A DNA stretch of 64,000 nucleotides from NCBI GenBank assembly GCA_003481005.1, contig QUKC01000019.1, positions 8,013 through 72,012 on the forward strand. Reading direction: 5' to 3'. The DNA is from Firmicutes bacterium TM09-10 (GTDB lineage: Bacteria > Bacillota > Clostridia > Lachnospirales > Lachnospiraceae). The position numbers and the translations under genes were made by a program. The notes beneath the pieces were generated by a model. The model was not told the origin of the DNA. It worked only from the letters and a program-made list of their open reading frames with translations, and searched no databases. Positions 16,765 through 26,119 of the stretch are shown one piece after another (positions within the stretch are counted from its first letter, which is position 1; every line of letters begins with the position of its first letter).

Positions 16765-18606
16765 ATGAGAGGTGCAAAATATCGTGCGCTTACTGCGCAG
16801 CAGATCAAACCGGAGGGCTGGCTTTTGCGGCAGCTGGAAATTCAGGCGGAGGGGCTGAGCGGACATCTGGATCTGGTATGGCCGGATATACGGGAGAGTA
16901 AATGGATCGGCGGAGATAAGGAAGGCTGGGAGCGCGTACCGTACTGGCTGGACGGTTTTATCCCGCTGGCATATCTGCTGAACGATGAAGATCTGAAAAA
17001 GCGTGCAAAAAGATATATCGATGCGATTCTGGCAGCCCAGAAGGAAGACGGTTGGATCTGCCCCTGTGCGTTGGAAGAGCGCGACCGCTACGACCTCTGG
17101 GCGGCATTTTTGATCTGTAAGGTTCTGGTGCTGTACCAGGACTGCAGTGGGGATGAAAGAATTGAGGAAGCGGTATACCGCGCGTTAAAGCAGCTTCTTC
17201 CTCATATTGCAAGAAATACGCTGTTTAACTGGTCGGCAGCACGCTGGTATGAATGTCTGATCCCGATACTGTGGATGTATGAGCGCAGACCGGAGCCCTG
17301 GCTTTTGCAGCTGATGGAGCTGCTGGATGCAGATGGTATCGATTACGAAAAGCTTTATACCTATTTTGATTTCCAAAAGCCTGCTTCGAAGAAATACTGG
17401 ACGCAGACAAACCATGTGGTAAATACCGCCATGGCATTTAAGTGCCGTGCACTGATGTCCTGTCTGACAGAGGAAGATCCGGATGAGTTCGCTCTTTCCA
17501 TGTATCAAAAGATGATGAAATACAACAGTATGGCGACCGGACATTTTACCGGTGACGAGTGCCTGTCCGGTGATGCGCCGATCCAGGGCAGCGAGTGCTG
17601 CAGCGTTGCGGAGATGATGTATTCCTGTGAAACCCTGCTTTCCATTGGAGGAAATCCCTTCTGGGGGGATTTACTGGAGCGTGAGGCATTCAATTCCATG
17701 CCTGCAACGACGACGCCGGATATGTGGGCGCATCAGTACCTTCAGATGACAAACCAGATCTCGGCAGCGCGAATCCCGGATGCAGAGAATCCGTATAATT
17801 CCAATAATAACGAAGCGAACATGTTCGGGCTGGAGCCTCACTTTGGCTGCTGTACCGCAAACTTCAATCAGGCATGGCCGAAATTTGCAATTTCCGCAGT
17901 GATGAAAAATGAACGCGGTCCGGTTGTACAGAGCCTTGTGCCCTGCTGTGCACAGGTGGAAACACCAAACGGAACTGTTCAGGTACATATTGTTTCTAAG
18001 TACCCGTTCCGTGACAATGCAGTGATTGAACTGAGCTCGGAGAAGCCTGCCGAAACCTGTCTGCAGATCCGTATTCCCGGCTTTGCAAAGAAAGCGACAG
18101 TCAACGGAATAGAAGCATGTCCCGGAACTTATTTCGAACAGAACATTCTGGTGGACGGCGTAACGTGCGTTACCGTAGAACTGACCTTTGAGGCTGTTTT
18201 ACAGGATCGTCCTTACGACGCAAAGGTGCTGGTTCGCGGACCGCTCCTGTTCTCCCTGCCCGTAAAGGCAAAGGAGAACCGTATCGAGTATGTGCGGGAC
18301 GGCGTAGAGCGCAGGTTCCCGTACTGTGATTATGAGATGTTCCCGGATTCTGAGTGGAATTATGGCTTTTACAGTGAAGAGTTTGAAGTGATGTTCGAGC
18401 CTGTCACAGACACTCCGTTTTCTATTGAGAACCCACCTGTCAGGATCAAAGCGAAGATGGTTCCGGTTCCGTGGGAAGAAAAAGGCGGCATTTGCGCTAT
18501 TTCCCCGATAGAAAGAAAAGCGCTTGGGGAGGCAAAAGACGTGCTGCTGCAGCCCTACGGATGCACGAACCTGCGCATGACGGAAATGCCGTATATCAAA
18601 CAATAG
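16765..18606 (+). CDS. GH127 (DUF1680) beta-L-arabinofuranosidase-type glycosidase
   Basis: 613 residues, cytosolic, with no signal peptide. The (alpha/alpha)6 barrel and family motifs are clear: TTPDMWAHQYLQMTNQISA, the GSECCSVAEM segment that supplies the zinc Glu and Cys, and HFGCCTANFNQAWPKF holding the Cys-Cys pair (about 362-363) that in GH127 gives a zinc ligand and the catalytic cysteine. The start at 16765 has a GGGAGG site; a longer frame from 16699 does not. The stop codon TAG is the fourth to sixth base of the CAATAG of repeat copy 4, so the repeat supplies the end of the gene. Confidence 0.9.
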   Translation: MRGAKYRALTAQQIKPEGWLLRQLEIQAEGLSGHLDLVWPDIRESKWIGGDKEGWERVPYWLDGFIPLAYLLNDEDLKKRAKRYIDAILAAQKEDGWICPCALEERDRYDLWAAFLICKVLVLYQDCSGDERIEEAVYRALKQLLPHIARNTLFNWSAARWYECLIPILWMYERRPEPWLLQLMELLDADGIDYEKLYTYFDFQKPASKKYWTQTNHVVNTAMAFKCRALMSCLTEEDPDEFALSMYQKMMKYNSMATGHFTGDECLSGDAPIQGSECCSVAEMMYSCETLLSIGGNPFWGDLLEREAFNSMPATTTPDMWAHQYLQMTNQISAARIPDAENPYNSNNNEANMFGLEPHFGCCTANFNQAWPKFAISAVMKNERGPVVQSLVPCCAQVETPNGTVQVHIVSKYPFRDNAVIELSSEKPAETCLQIRIPGFAKKATVNGIEACPGTYFEQNILVDGVTCVTVELTFEAVLQDRPYDAKVLVRGPLLFSLPVKAKENRIEYVRDGVERRFPYCDYEMFPDSEWNYGFYSEEFEVMFEPVTDTPFSIENPPVRIKAKMVPVPWEEKGGICAISPIERKALGEAKDVLLQPYGCTNLRMTEMPYIKQ

Positions 18607-18634
18607 AATGCACGCTCTGCGAGCATTCTATTGT
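18600..18634 (+). repeat. 35-bp palindromic repeat, copy 4 (contains the GH127 stop codon)
   Basis: Intact copy, plus orientation (CATGAA tail on the right). Its ACAATAG arm overlaps the last codons of GH127: the repeat encodes the final Gln and the TAG stop. Confidence 0.95.
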
Positions 18635-18707
18635 CATGAATAAAAAGAAAGAGAACAGACCGCCCCTTCTGCAGTAATGGGAAAATTGCTGCGGGAGGGG
18701 CGAGTTC

Positions 18708-18845
18708 ATGTTGCGTGATCTTATGAAAGAAGATTTGATCAAAGGGCCGCTGGATATTTTTTCTGGAGATATTGCGGCAATTATACTTTATGATTCAGTT
18801 GCCAGAAATTCCGTTTTCTCTTTGCCGAGATTAATAGAAACATGA
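18708..18845 (+). pseudogene. N-terminal remnant of a MNT-type nucleotidyltransferase
   Basis: A 45-codon ORF with a good ribosome site (GGGAGGGG) reads GDIAAIILYDSVARNSVFSL. This resembles the start of minimal nucleotidyltransferases (AIILYGSVARG, then acidic metal ligands), with the first Gly of GSxAR changed to Asp and the frame ending before any catalytic Asp pair. It is probably the decayed start of a nucleotidyltransferase or HEPN-MNT antitoxin gene. The rest of the 18607-18970 gap is AT-rich and shows no further coding sequence. Confidence 0.5.
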
Positions 18846-18970
18846 GATGTATTGAAATCCTCCAGTATTTTGAGGTATCATATTTAAATAAAAAGCAATA
18901 TTTTAAAATTTTACATCAAAGGCTCTACGGGATATCAAAAATCTAGTATGGTAAAAAGAGAGGACAAGAA

Positions 18971-19408
18971 ATGCTGAACATTTTTTATGGAGATATGAAA
19001 GAAGCTGTTTACAATACGGCAGGTTATTTTAAATATGATTATGAAGATGAATGGATTGTAGATCCTTTTGTAAAGAAAATGATTCTAGATGTGGACAAAT
19101 CGACCGTAATGGACAGCGGGGTAATAGACAGTCCCGTTTCTGGAAAGATACCGCCGGTTGGATTATCGGGTGGGGTAAAGACTTTGATTCTTGTTAAATT
19201 CGAAAAAGATAAGGTGTTCAATGCGTCTACCTGCGGCGACAACTGCGCAAAGTGGCTGTTAGAAATAGCAAAAGAGGAGGATCGAACGATTAATCTGCGT
19301 CATTTGATGAATTTTGGAAAGAAACCATTTAAGATTCGCATTTTAAATACAGATCAGATCGTTCATTCGATGGAAGAGCTGGTACCGATAGCAGGAGAAT
19401 TTGTATAA
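18971..19408 (+). CDS. DUF4869-type protein of unknown function
   Basis: 145 residues, soluble, no signal or membrane segment. I recognise it as resembling DUF4869 proteins of gut Clostridia (start NIFYGDMKEAVYNTAGYFKY; conserved VDKSTVMDSGVIDSPVSG, FNASTCGDNCAKWLLEIA and ITL-type NLRHLMNF). No catalytic motif is evident. It is followed 14 bp later by a P-loop protein, and the pair appears to be one transcription unit. Codon use is more AT-rich than neighbouring metabolic genes, which fits an acquired module. Confidence 0.65.
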   Translation: MLNIFYGDMKEAVYNTAGYFKYDYEDEWIVDPFVKKMILDVDKSTVMDSGVIDSPVSGKIPPVGLSGGVKTLILVKFEKDKVFNASTCGDNCAKWLLEIAKEEDRTINLRHLMNFGKKPFKIRILNTDQIVHSMEELVPIAGEFV

Positions 19409-19422
19409 CGGAGAGTTAGGGT

Positions 19423-20397
19423 ATGAAGGGAAAGCATAGGATTGTCGTTTCAACGAAGCGACAGAAATATGAATTTGAATTACGGCGTAATTTGACGATA
19501 CTTCGTGGAGACAGTGCGACTGGGAAAACGACATTGATTGAGATGATACAGGATCATGAAAATGATCCGTTAGGAAGCCCGGTAGAGTTGATCAGTGATA
19601 AAAAGTGTTATGTGCTGGAGGGCGCTTTATGGAAAGAACAATTGGCTGGAATCACTGACAGTATTGTTTTTATCGATGAAGGAAATACCTTTGTAAAAGC
19701 AGAAGAATTTGCAGGTGTCATTCAAAATACGGATAATTATTATGTTATTGTGTCGAGAGAGTCTCTTCCGGCGTTGCCCTATAGTGTGGAAGAAATTTAT
19801 GGAATCCGGACTTCTGGAAAATATGGAACACTGAAGCAGATCTATCACGAGTTTTACAGAATATATAACTTAGATGAAACGAAAGGTGAAATAGAGCCGG
19901 AGGCTGTTGTTACAGAAGACAGTAATTCGGGATATCAGTTTTTTGACGCAGTGTGCAGAGAAAACGGTTTGACGTGTGAAACCCTGAATGGGAAATCCAA
20001 TATTTTCCGTTATTTGAAAGTGCATAAGAATGAAAAGATTCTTGTCATTGCAGATGGTGCTGCGTTTGGTTCTGAAATGGATCGGGTTATGCGATTGATG
20101 GAGAGCAGAAAAAATATCGTATTATACTTGCCGGAATCATTCGAATGGTTGATTTTATCAGCAGGAGTATTAAAAAATGCTGCGATGGAGAAGATTTTGA
20201 AGAATCCATCTGAATATGTGGAAAGCAGGAACTATTTTAGCTGGGAGCGTTTTTTTACAGCGCTTTTGATAGAAGAAACAAAAGGAACTTATTTGGCTTA
20301 TTTCAAACGAAACCTGAACCCGGTATATTTAAATGAGAGCATAAAAACAGCAATTTTATCCCAAATGAAAAAGATAAAGATAGATAGAAAAAAATAA
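19423..20397 (+). CDS. P-loop NTPase-like protein, partner of the DUF4869 gene
   Basis: 324 residues. A Walker A motif is clear: ILRGDSATGKTTLIEM (residues 27-42), and SIVFIDEGNTF (about 79-89) fits Walker B. The C-terminal half has no motif I can name. The N terminus (KHRIVVSTKRQKYEFELRRN) looks like the beta strands that precede the P-loop in ABC/SMC-type ATPases, but no ABC signature is found, so the true family is unknown. It forms a two-gene unit with the DUF4869 protein. It ends at a strong bidirectional terminator shared with the convergent ABC exporter operon. Confidence 0.65.
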   Translation: MKGKHRIVVSTKRQKYEFELRRNLTILRGDSATGKTTLIEMIQDHENDPLGSPVELISDKKCYVLEGALWKEQLAGITDSIVFIDEGNTFVKAEEFAGVIQNTDNYYVIVSRESLPALPYSVEEIYGIRTSGKYGTLKQIYHEFYRIYNLDETKGEIEPEAVVTEDSNSGYQFFDAVCRENGLTCETLNGKSNIFRYLKVHKNEKILVIADGAAFGSEMDRVMRLMESRKNIVLYLPESFEWLILSAGVLKNAAMEKILKNPSEYVESRNYFSWERFFTALLIEETKGTYLAYFKRNLNPVYLNESIKTAILSQMKKIKIDRKK

Positions 20398-20406
20398 TGT
20401 TTCCCC

Positions 20407-20469
20407 AAAAAACATCCCCAGCGTTACCGCGATTATCATATAAACCGCGACGCGCTGGGGGATATTTTT
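20407..20469. terminator. Bidirectional terminator between convergent units
   Basis: ATCCCCAGCG pairs with CGCTGGGGGAT around an inner CCGCG/CGCGG-like stem, with AAAAAA on the left and ATTTTT on the right. It ends the P-loop gene and the ABC exporter operon. Confidence 0.8.
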
Positions 20470-20553
20470 CCAATAACAGGTATTCAAGCATTTAGCCGTC
20501 TTGCGCAGGCACAGACACCTGCAATGTCGAATTTAGCGACCAGCACTCTTCGC

Positions 20554-22338
20554 TCACATCAGCGATGCATACTGGGACATATAGAGCTTGTAATATTCTC
20601 CTTTTTGAGCCATCAGCTCATCATGTGTGCCTTTTTCCAGGATCGTTCCCTTGTCCACATACATGATGCAGGAAGAATTTTTAATTGTGGAAAGACGATG
20701 TGCGATGATGAAGGAGGTACGTCCCTTCAGCAGTTCATTTAAGCCCTTCTGCAGGATGATCTCTGTTTCGGTATCGATACTGGAGGTTGCCTCATCCAGG
20801 ATCAGGATCTTCGGGTCAGCCAGAAGTGCGCGGGCAAAGGAGATCAGCTGGCGCTGTCCGGCGGACAGACGGCTTCCCCGTTCATTTACCTGTGTCTGAT
20901 AACCGTTTTCCATTTCCATGATGAAGTCATGGGCGCAGACTGTTTTTGCAGCCCGGATGACCTCTTCATCTGTAGCGCTGAAGTTGCCGTAGCGGATGTT
21001 ATCCATGATTGTGCCGGAGAAAATGAAACTGTCCTGCATCATGACACCCATCTGTTTGCGGAGAGAACGGATGGTAACGCCTGCGATATCGACGCCATCG
21101 ATTAAAATCCGCCCGGAATCTACGTTATAGAAGCGGCTCAACAGATTCACCAGGGTTGTTTTGCCGGCACCGGTGGGGCCTACCACTGCAAACGACTGCC
21201 CCTGGTTTGCGTGGAAGGAAACATCCTTTAAGATCGGAACGCCAGGCTCATAGCTGAAGGTAACGTGGTCGAAGGTAACATCCCCGTGGATCGGAGGCAT
21301 TTCAACCGCATCCTCCCGGTCTTTGACCACAACCGGCTCGTCGATAGTTTCAAAAATACGCTCCAGATAGGAGATCGCGGTCAGAAGAGAGTTGTAAAAG
21401 CCAGCCAGCGTGTTGATCGGTGCCCAGAAACGTCCGATATAAGCAGTAAAAGCAACCAGCACACCGACGGTAATGCCGGTTTCGCCGTTGATCATCCAGC
21501 TGACACCGAGCACATAGATCGCTGCAGTTGTAATTATTGAAATGATATCGATGCTGGGACCCATCGTAAAGTTGAACATAACGGCGCGCATCCAGGATTT
21601 CCGGTAGCTGCCGCTTAAGTTGTTGAAAATACCGCTGTTCACGTCTTCCCGGACGAAGGATTGGGTAACACGGATCCCGTTGATACTTTCAGCAATGTAC
21701 GCGTTTAAGTTGGACTGCTTATTGCTTTGAACCTGCCATGCGGTACGCTGTTTTTTCTTGATGACAACGATAACGATCGCGAGGATCGGAAGACCGCAGA
21801 GACATACAAGCGTCAGCCGGACATTTAAGATCAGCATGAAAACGATGATAAACACCAGGTTGCACAGGTCCGTGATGGTATTTAAGATACCGTTGGAAAG
21901 CAGGTCGCTGATGCTGTTGACATAGTTTACAACACGCACCTGAATTTTACCGTGAGGGCGGTCATCATAGTAGGAGAACGGAAGCTCCTGCAGATGCTCA
22001 AAGATGTCATAGCGCATGTCGTGAATGATCTGCTGTCCGATCTGGTTGGTGTATTTGATCTTGTAGCGAAGGCTGAAGGCACTGTAAAATGCGGCAAGCA
22101 GTGTCAAAAAGCTGTAAAATGCGATTCCCTTCATGTCCTTGTTCGGGATGCAGACGTCCATGACCTTCTGAAAAAATTGCGGAATCAGCATGGTAAAAGC
22201 GGAAGCGGAGAGCATCATGAAGCCGACACTGACAAACCGTTTCCGGTAAGGAATCAGATAAGCGAGCAGACGTTTTAACTGATTGAGGTCAAATTTATCT
22301 TCCAGGACTTCGTCCACATCATATTTATTTCGTGCCAT
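20554..22338 (-). CDS. ABC exporter half, catalytic-site subunit (permease-ATPase)
   Basis: 594 residues: six membrane helices (about 35-320), then the ATPase domain with Walker A GPTGAGKTT (near 388), signature LSAGQRQLISFARALL and Walker B KILILDEATSSID (near 514), H-loop IIAHRLSTI. Walker B Glu and switch His are canonical, but the signature is LSAGQ, not LSGGQ. Paired with the upstream subunit, this gives the classic heterodimer with one competent and one degenerate ATP site, as in BmrCD or TM287/288. It probably exports drugs, peptides or lipids. It starts 6 bp after the partner gene. Confidence 0.93.
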   Translation of the reverse strand: MARNKYDVDEVLEDKFDLNQLKRLLAYLIPYRKRFVSVGFMMLSASAFTMLIPQFFQKVMDVCIPNKDMKGIAFYSFLTLLAAFYSAFSLRYKIKYTNQIGQQIIHDMRYDIFEHLQELPFSYYDDRPHGKIQVRVVNYVNSISDLLSNGILNTITDLCNLVFIIVFMLILNVRLTLVCLCGLPILAIVIVVIKKKQRTAWQVQSNKQSNLNAYIAESINGIRVTQSFVREDVNSGIFNNLSGSYRKSWMRAVMFNFTMGPSIDIISIITTAAIYVLGVSWMINGETGITVGVLVAFTAYIGRFWAPINTLAGFYNSLLTAISYLERIFETIDEPVVVKDREDAVEMPPIHGDVTFDHVTFSYEPGVPILKDVSFHANQGQSFAVVGPTGAGKTTLVNLLSRFYNVDSGRILIDGVDIAGVTIRSLRKQMGVMMQDSFIFSGTIMDNIRYGNFSATDEEVIRAAKTVCAHDFIMEMENGYQTQVNERGSRLSAGQRQLISFARALLADPKILILDEATSSIDTETEIILQKGLNELLKGRTSFIIAHRLSTIKNSSCIMYVDKGTILEKGTHDELMAQKGEYYKLYMSQYASLM

Positions 22339-22344
22339 GAGTTC

Positions 22345-24120
22345 TCACTTCCTTTCGTTGGCTGTAACCTGACGGTATTCTTCCTGTTCTTCTCTGGAAG
22401 GAAGCTCGCCGTACTGATGATGGAACGCGCTTGCATAGTAGCCGTCATTTGCAAGCAGCTCCTGATGCGTTCCGTGTTCGATAATCCGGCCGTTATCCAT
22501 AACCAGGATCTGATCAGCGTCTTTAATGGAAGAAATACGGTAGGTGATGACGAAGATCGTGCACTGGCCGTTTAATTTGCCGAGCTGCTGCTGGATATAG
22601 CTTTCTGTTTCCATATCAACGGCGGAAGTAGTATCGTCCAGAATCAGGATGGACGGTTTCTTTAACAGGGCGCGTGCAAGGGAAATACGCTGCTTCTGAC
22701 CGCCGGAGAGTCCGACACCGCGCTCGCCGACGATGGTATCATAGCCTTCGGGCATAGCCTTGATGAAATGGTTGGCATCTGCCATGACAGCAGCTTCGTG
22801 AATTTCCTCAAATGTACAGTTCGGACGACCGTATGCGATATTCCCTTCAATTGTATCAGAAAAAAGAAAGATATCCTGCATTGCCATGCCGATGTTGTCA
22901 CGCAGATCGTAAAGGTTCCAGTCCTTGACGTTTACGCCATCTACCAGAACCTCGCCGGAGGTCGCGTCGACAAAACGGCACAGCAGGTTCATGATGGTGG
23001 ATTTGCCGGCACCGGTGGAACCGAGAATGCCGACTGTCTGTCCTTTTTTCACAGAAAAGCTGATATCCTTTACGATATCCTCATCATCTGCCGTATAGGA
23101 AACATCTTTAAATTCAACATTTCCTTCCATATGTTTGCGGGAAACCGGCACAGGAGGCATTTTTACAAGAGGCTCTTCCACATAGGTTGTGTAAATTTTT
23201 TCTACGGAGGTGATAAAACGGTGGGTATCATTGACCCACCAGCCTGCCATACGCAGCGGAGCGTTTAACATCCACAGATAACCGTTGACGGTTACGAGGT
23301 TACCGATTGTCATTTCTCCGGTAATTACCATCCAGCCGCCGTAGAGCATCAGGACAACGTTTAAGACATATGCCAGAACTTCGAAGATCGGAAGGTATTT
23401 CATCCAGACCTTTGAGGAGTTCAACTGTGCGTCCATGTAGGCATCGTTTTCCTTATTAAATTTTTCAATTTCAAAGTTTTCCTTGGCAAAGGCTTTTACG
23501 ACACGGTTGCCGCTGACATTTTCCTGAACGAAGGCATTCAGGGAAGAAAAGCAGTCGCGGATGCGCTGGAATGTCGGTCGAACCTCTTTGGACTGTTTTG
23601 CTGTGGTGATGGCTGTAAAGGGCAGAACGATCAGCATGCAGAGCGCCAGCTTCACATTTACCGTAAAGATCATGAAGAGCGCAAAGCAGAACAGCAGGAT
23701 ATTTTCGTAAACCTGATAGATAATGTAAGCAACGAAGTGGCGGATTGCTTCCATGTCGCCGGTTTGACGGCTCATCAGGTCGCCTGTTTTTTTCTTGCTG
23801 TAAAAGGCGAAGTCCTCTGTCAGAAGGCGGCGGTAAACAACGTCCCGCATGTCGTAGAGCACGCCCTGCGAGCATACTTCGAAAATAACCTGATAAAAGA
23901 AACGCAGGGCACCGCGGACCAGCGTAACTAAAAGCAGGATGAGAACAAGCTTCCAAAGCAGGTCATACTGACCGCCCTGAATGACATCATCTACGATCAT
24001 ACCGGAAACGTAAGGGTTTACGATGGCGAGAACGGAAATGAAAGTCGTCAGGATCAGGCCGCCCAGAAGCTTGAAGCGGTACTTTCTGAGAAATCCCCAG
24101 AACCATTTCATTGGTGTCAT
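22345..24120 (-). CDS. ABC exporter half, degenerate-site subunit (permease-ATPase)
   Basis: 591 residues: six membrane helices, then the ATPase domain with Walker A GSTGAGKST (near 367), a perfect LSGGQKQRISLARALL signature, Walker B SILILDDTTSAVD in which the catalytic Glu is Asp, and an H-loop FVITYRISSI in which the switch His is Tyr. Thus its own Walker site is degenerate while its signature completes the partner's good site. First gene of the operon; divergent from an AraC regulator 224 bp away that probably controls it. The substrate is unknown. Confidence 0.93.
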   Translation of the reverse strand: MTPMKWFWGFLRKYRFKLLGGLILTTFISVLAIVNPYVSGMIVDDVIQGGQYDLLWKLVLILLLVTLVRGALRFFYQVIFEVCSQGVLYDMRDVVYRRLLTEDFAFYSKKKTGDLMSRQTGDMEAIRHFVAYIIYQVYENILLFCFALFMIFTVNVKLALCMLIVLPFTAITTAKQSKEVRPTFQRIRDCFSSLNAFVQENVSGNRVVKAFAKENFEIEKFNKENDAYMDAQLNSSKVWMKYLPIFEVLAYVLNVVLMLYGGWMVITGEMTIGNLVTVNGYLWMLNAPLRMAGWWVNDTHRFITSVEKIYTTYVEEPLVKMPPVPVSRKHMEGNVEFKDVSYTADDEDIVKDISFSVKKGQTVGILGSTGAGKSTIMNLLCRFVDATSGEVLVDGVNVKDWNLYDLRDNIGMAMQDIFLFSDTIEGNIAYGRPNCTFEEIHEAAVMADANHFIKAMPEGYDTIVGERGVGLSGGQKQRISLARALLKKPSILILDDTTSAVDMETESYIQQQLGKLNGQCTIFVITYRISSIKDADQILVMDNGRIIEHGTHQELLANDGYYASAFHHQYGELPSREEQEEYRQVTANERK

Positions 24121-24344
24121 ATTTCCTTTTTTCCTTCCTTAAAAAAGTATCCATGGGCTTTGATAGATCATGGATAAAAAAAGTGTATCGCAAAATATTT
24201 TATTTGGAATGTACAATCTTGCAGGTTTCATGTAAAATGTTGTTAAATGGTAACTGTGAGGAAACTGAACAGTTACGTTAAAGGTTTTTGTGGGATGTTG
24301 CAGGAAAATAAAAGATAAATTTCAGGCATCCGGGAAGGAAGCTG

Positions 24345-25205
24345 GTGGATATGGAACGGGAAAACACGGTATTTCAGGAGGAGTTAAATCCGACCTTCTT
24401 GTTTATGTGGAAGGGAACACGTGTGGAGGATGAGCCGAACTATCACTGCCATGAGCATCTGGAGCTGTGTTATATCCAATCCGGGACAGGAAAGCACAGA
24501 ATCGGCGATACGATATATGAAGTAAAAGAGGGTGACCTGCTGGTCATCAATGAAGGAGTCTATCATCAAAGCCTGGCGGGAGAGCATAAAACGCCGGTTG
24601 CGGAATTTTACGTGGGGCTGACAGATTTAAATCTGGCGGGGCTTGGGCGCAACCACTTTCCACTACCGGGGAATTGCCCGGTATTTCGTACGGAGGGAGA
24701 GCTGCAGCGTAAGCTTTCCAAGCTCTGTATGGCAATGGAGGCAGAGCAGGAGCTTTGCCGGATCGGGCGCTATTATATGATGAAGACGTATGCCATGCAA
24801 ATGCTTCTTTTGCTGCTGCGGGAAGAAGAAGAGACCGGTAAGCCGCAGAAGGCAGGTGGATGCTCCTTTGAATCCGCGAACCGGAAATATCTCGTGGAGA
24901 AGATCACGGATTACTTTGAAGATCATTATGCAGAGAAAATCTCTCTTGACCGGATCGCCGGCAATATGTATCTGAGCACCTTTTATGTGTCCAGGATTTT
25001 CAAGGCGGAAACCGGAAACACACCGATTCATTATCTGATTGATATTCGTCTGACCAAGGCCTATAACCTGCTGACGCAGAATCTGGAAATGAGCATTCAG
25101 GAAATCGCGGCGCAGGTCGGCTATGAGGATGCCTATCATTTCAGCAAGCTGTTCAAGAAAAAATATGGGGTGGCTCCGTCTGCAGTGCGGTGCAGGATAC
25201 TATAA
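24345..25205 (+). CDS. AraC-family regulator with N-terminal cupin domain
   Basis: 286 residues. The N-terminal AraC-binding cupin (NYHCHEHLELCYIQSGTGKH, VKEGDLLVINEGVYH) should sense a small molecule. The C-terminal AraC domain has ISLDRIAGNMYLSTFYVSRIF and IQEIAAQVGYEDAYHFSKLF, ending KKKYGVAPSAVR. The frame opens with GTG at 24345 (AAGGA 5 nt upstream); an ATG two codons later is the alternative. It is transcribed divergently from the ABC exporter operon and may regulate it. Confidence 0.88.
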   Translation: MDMERENTVFQEELNPTFLFMWKGTRVEDEPNYHCHEHLELCYIQSGTGKHRIGDTIYEVKEGDLLVINEGVYHQSLAGEHKTPVAEFYVGLTDLNLAGLGRNHFPLPGNCPVFRTEGELQRKLSKLCMAMEAEQELCRIGRYYMMKTYAMQMLLLLLREEEETGKPQKAGGCSFESANRKYLVEKITDYFEDHYAEKISLDRIAGNMYLSTFYVSRIFKAETGNTPIHYLIDIRLTKAYNLLTQNLEMSIQEIAAQVGYEDAYHFSKLFKKKYGVAPSAVRCRIL

Positions 25206-25254
25206 AGCAGCAGAATACGCCCATTCGGCTGAATACGGCCTGCCATAATTCATG

Positions 25255-25289
25255 ACAATAGAATGCTCACAGAGCGTGCATTCTATTGT
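25255..25289 (-). repeat. 35-bp palindromic repeat, copy 5
   Basis: Intact copy in minus orientation (TTCATG on the left), 49 nt after the AraC stop and 31 nt before the TRIC gene start. Confidence 0.95.
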
Positions 25290-25320
25290 ATTAACAAAAA
25301 GGAACTGGGGACAGGAGAAC

Positions 25321-26016
25321 ATGGAAAATCCGATTATTTTTACGGCGGAGATCATCGGGACGATCGCTTTTGCATCGTCCGGGGCAATGCTGGGTATCCG
25401 CAAAAATCTGGATCTGTTCGGGGTACTGGTGCTGGGACTGTGTGTTGCAGTCGGAGGCGGCATTGTCCGGGATATTATCCTGGGGCGGACGCCGCCGGGA
25501 GCATTCCGGGATCCGGTTTATGCGCTGGTGGCGCTGGGAACTTCCGCTCTTTTATTTTTACTTGTCTATGGAAAGCAGGAGATCATGACGAGCCGTTATC
25601 TGACGATTTATGAGCAGGTTATGAATTACTGTGATGCGGTTGGGCTTGGGATTTTTACAGTCCTCGGCGTATATACCGCACACGGCGAGGGCTATCACGG
25701 AATCTTCTTTTTAGTGTTTTTGGGCATGATGACAGGTATCGGCGGCGGTCTGATCCGGGATATTTTAGCGGATACGATGCCGTTTATCCTGTATAAGCAT
25801 ATCTATGCGATGGCGGCTTTTGCGGGCGCACTGGTGTGTGTGCTTTTGATCCATATCCATCTGTATCTGGCGCTGGCAGCAGGAACTGCGGTGGTGATTG
25901 TGATCCGGGTGCTTGCGACACATTACTGTTGGGATCTGCCGCGGCCGCTGCATGAAAAAGATGCACACACGAAAACAAAAAATCTGTCCGAAAATAGTAA
26001 TGCCGACGATACTTGA
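25321..26016 (+). CDS. TRIC-type cation channel family protein (UPF0126)
   Basis: 231 residues with about seven membrane helices arranged as two repeats. Each repeat carries the family's glycine-rich RD motif: AVGGGIVRDIILGRTPP in the first and GIGGGLIRDILADTMP in the second. Bacterial homologues form trimeric monovalent-cation channels or are linked to small-molecule transport. The C-terminal 30 residues are hydrophilic. The start at 25321 has an AGGAG site; a longer frame passes through repeat copy 5 and is not credible. Confidence 0.88.
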   Translation: MENPIIFTAEIIGTIAFASSGAMLGIRKNLDLFGVLVLGLCVAVGGGIVRDIILGRTPPGAFRDPVYALVALGTSALLFLLVYGKQEIMTSRYLTIYEQVMNYCDAVGLGIFTVLGVYTAHGEGYHGIFFLVFLGMMTGIGGGLIRDILADTMPFILYKHIYAMAAFAGALVCVLLIHIHLYLALAAGTAVVIVIRVLATHYCWDLPRPLHEKDAHTKTKNLSENSNADDT

Positions 26017-26119
26017 GCAGAATCGACACTTTTGCTACCATGAAAAGAAATTTTGTGATAGAATTGGTAAGACTGAGCTGGAAACGTAAAATGCCGCCTG
26101 TGCGGCAAAAGGAGGACAA

